The notes under the pieces are model-generated. The model was not told the DNA's origin, made no database searches, and saw only the letters and a list, made by a program, of their open reading frames with translations. From NCBI RefSeq assembly GCF_001263205.1, contig NZ_CP012333.1:7090001-7154000 (forward strand): a stretch of 64,000 nucleotides of DNA. The letters are read 5' to 3'. Shown here one piece after another: positions 63,225 to 64,000 of this stretch; positions within the stretch are counted from its first letter, which is position 1; each line of letters opens with the position of its first letter. The translations under genes and the position numbers were made by a program. This stretch comes from Labilithrix luteola (GTDB taxonomy: Bacteria; Myxococcota_A; Polyangia; Polyangiales; Polyangiaceae).

Positions 63225-63653
63225 CCCATCGCAGGACTAGCGCTTCTCGACGAGCGGTTCGATTTTGCGCGTCGTTCGCTTCTTGGTGCGCGGCGAACGG
63301 TAAGCGTTGCGTGCGGCGAGGCCCTCCTGGATCGCGCTCTCGAGCAGCGTCGCGCGCACGACGTCGAGCACCGATGTTCGCTCGAGCACCTCTGCGAGCG
63401 GCAGCGGGCGGGTGAGGAGAGGAGGCGAACCGCGCCCTCGCGCTCGGCAAGGAGGCTCCAGACGCGCGCCGCCAGGGACAGGATGAGGGCAGGGCAAGGG
63501 CGAAACTGCGAAACTGCGAAGGCGCGAAGCTCTGCTGCCGCGACGACGACGGCGGTGCTCGCGCGCACTTAAGCTGGCCTGGCTCTTGCGGAGCGGGCGT
63601 GGAGTCCGCACTATGAGCGATCCACATTTGCCCCCGTACGAGGTGACTCGCGA
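63225..63653 (+). other. 429-bp gap with a possible small reverse-strand gene
   Basis: On the reverse strand, 63237-63389 encodes a 50-residue basic peptide from a GTG (LERTSVLDVVRATLLESAIQ, then EGLAARNAYRSPRTKKR). It may be a small gene or the end of a lost one. Further right is a short degenerate repeat around GCGAAACTGC near 63500. Nothing else is seen. Confidence 0.4.
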
Positions 63654-63845
63654 ATGGCATCCAGCACGACATTTCAAAAAAGACAGAAAGAACGCGCTCG
63701 GCTCGATAAGCAGCGCGAAAAGGCGGAGAAAAAGAAGCTCCGGCGCGACCAGCCCAGCGCGCGTGTGGCGCATGAGCCGGGCGTCGATCCCGACATCGCC
63801 GGCATCATTCCTGGACCCCAGCCGATCCCGGAGGACCAACAGTGA
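63654..63845 (+). CDS. Small basic coiled-coil-like protein
   Basis: 63 residues: MASSTTFQKRQKERARLDKQ followed by REKAEKKKLRRDQ is a highly charged helix, and the C-terminal half is Pro/Asp-rich (PGVDPDIAGIIPGPQPIPED). Short proteins of this layout are common in myxobacterial genomes; the function is unknown. Its stop overlaps the next GTG by 4 nt, so the two genes are translated together. Confidence 0.72.
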   Translation: MASSTTFQKRQKERARLDKQREKAEKKKLRRDQPSARVAHEPGVDPDIAGIIPGPQPIPEDQQ

Positions 63846-64000
63846 AGGATCAGCGCGTGGCGGCCTTCCGCAAGGTGCTCACCTCACTCCTCGACTCGCT
63901 CGACGCGACCGTCCGCGTCGCTCGGTGGTCGGGGCCCGAGGCGATTCCGACGCCGCTCGAGAACAGCGCTGCGAAGCTCCTCGACCATCTTGGCTCGGCA
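63842..64000 (+). CDS. Partial gene running off the window edge
   Basis: A GTG at 63842 overlaps the preceding stop as GTGA. The 53 residues visible read KDQRVAAFRKVLTSLLDSLD, then ARWSGPEAIPTPLENSAAKL, an amphipathic helical N-terminus with no signal. Too short to assign. Confidence 0.65.
   Translation, partial: MKDQRVAAFRKVLTSLLDSLDATVRVARWSGPEAIPTPLENSAAKLLDHLGSA

Overview
The window looks like chromosome of a soil myxobacterium, probably order Polyangiales. This is an inference from four things: very high GC, an ECF sigma factor fused into a chain of secreted-protein genes, about twenty predicted lipoproteins with Asp/Ala/Gly-rich linkers after the lipobox Cys, and Cys-rich NCGACG-repeat, RCC1-like and IgGFc-binding-like surface proteins. 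No 16S rRNA is present, so the species cannot be read directly.

Layout. 1-2290: 3' two thirds of a 23S rRNA gene, a 5S rRNA gene and a strong terminator. 2300-3440: two dead genes, a YafY-type regulator broken by an 8-bp duplication and a mutated, deleted copy of the GMC oxidoreductase that is intact at 12368-13873. 3466-11777: a signalling and redox block with DoxX, a peroxiredoxin-like protein, a Popeye-domain protein, a bufferin-type RiPP operon (precursor, MNIO enzyme, DUF2063 partner), a membrane class III nucleotide cyclase, and an NDH-2-like flavoprotein fused to a cyclic-nucleotide-binding domain. 11850-23482: ordinary accessory metabolism (EthD, GMC oxidoreductase, nucleotidyltransferase, two aldo/keto reductases around an XRE regulator, SDR plus AraC regulator), two lipoproteins, and an orphan family present once intact and once truncated.

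24668-30676 is the most distinctive part: a visibly less GC-rich island with a TIR-domain protein, a zinc-ribbon plus PD-(D/E)XK-like nuclease candidate, and a convergent DUF2971 protein. It reads as a candidate anti-phage or NAD-linked defence locus of a type I cannot name.

33312-42925 is a tight eight-gene operon in which most stop and start codons overlap by 4 nt: an exported protein, an ECF sigma factor, a one-TM anti-sigma-like protein, then five exported or lipid-anchored surface proteins. 43060-59736 is a run of small enzymes and many lipoproteins with several dispersed intergenic repeats, an IS630-type transposase remnant and several genes broken by single-base shifts in G/C runs. 59747-64000 carries AraC and LysR regulators, a multiply frameshifted gene, a YciI-like protein and the start of a last gene that leaves the window.

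Many frameshifts lie at G/C homopolymers. Residual sequencing error is therefore a serious alternative to genuine gene decay for those loci.
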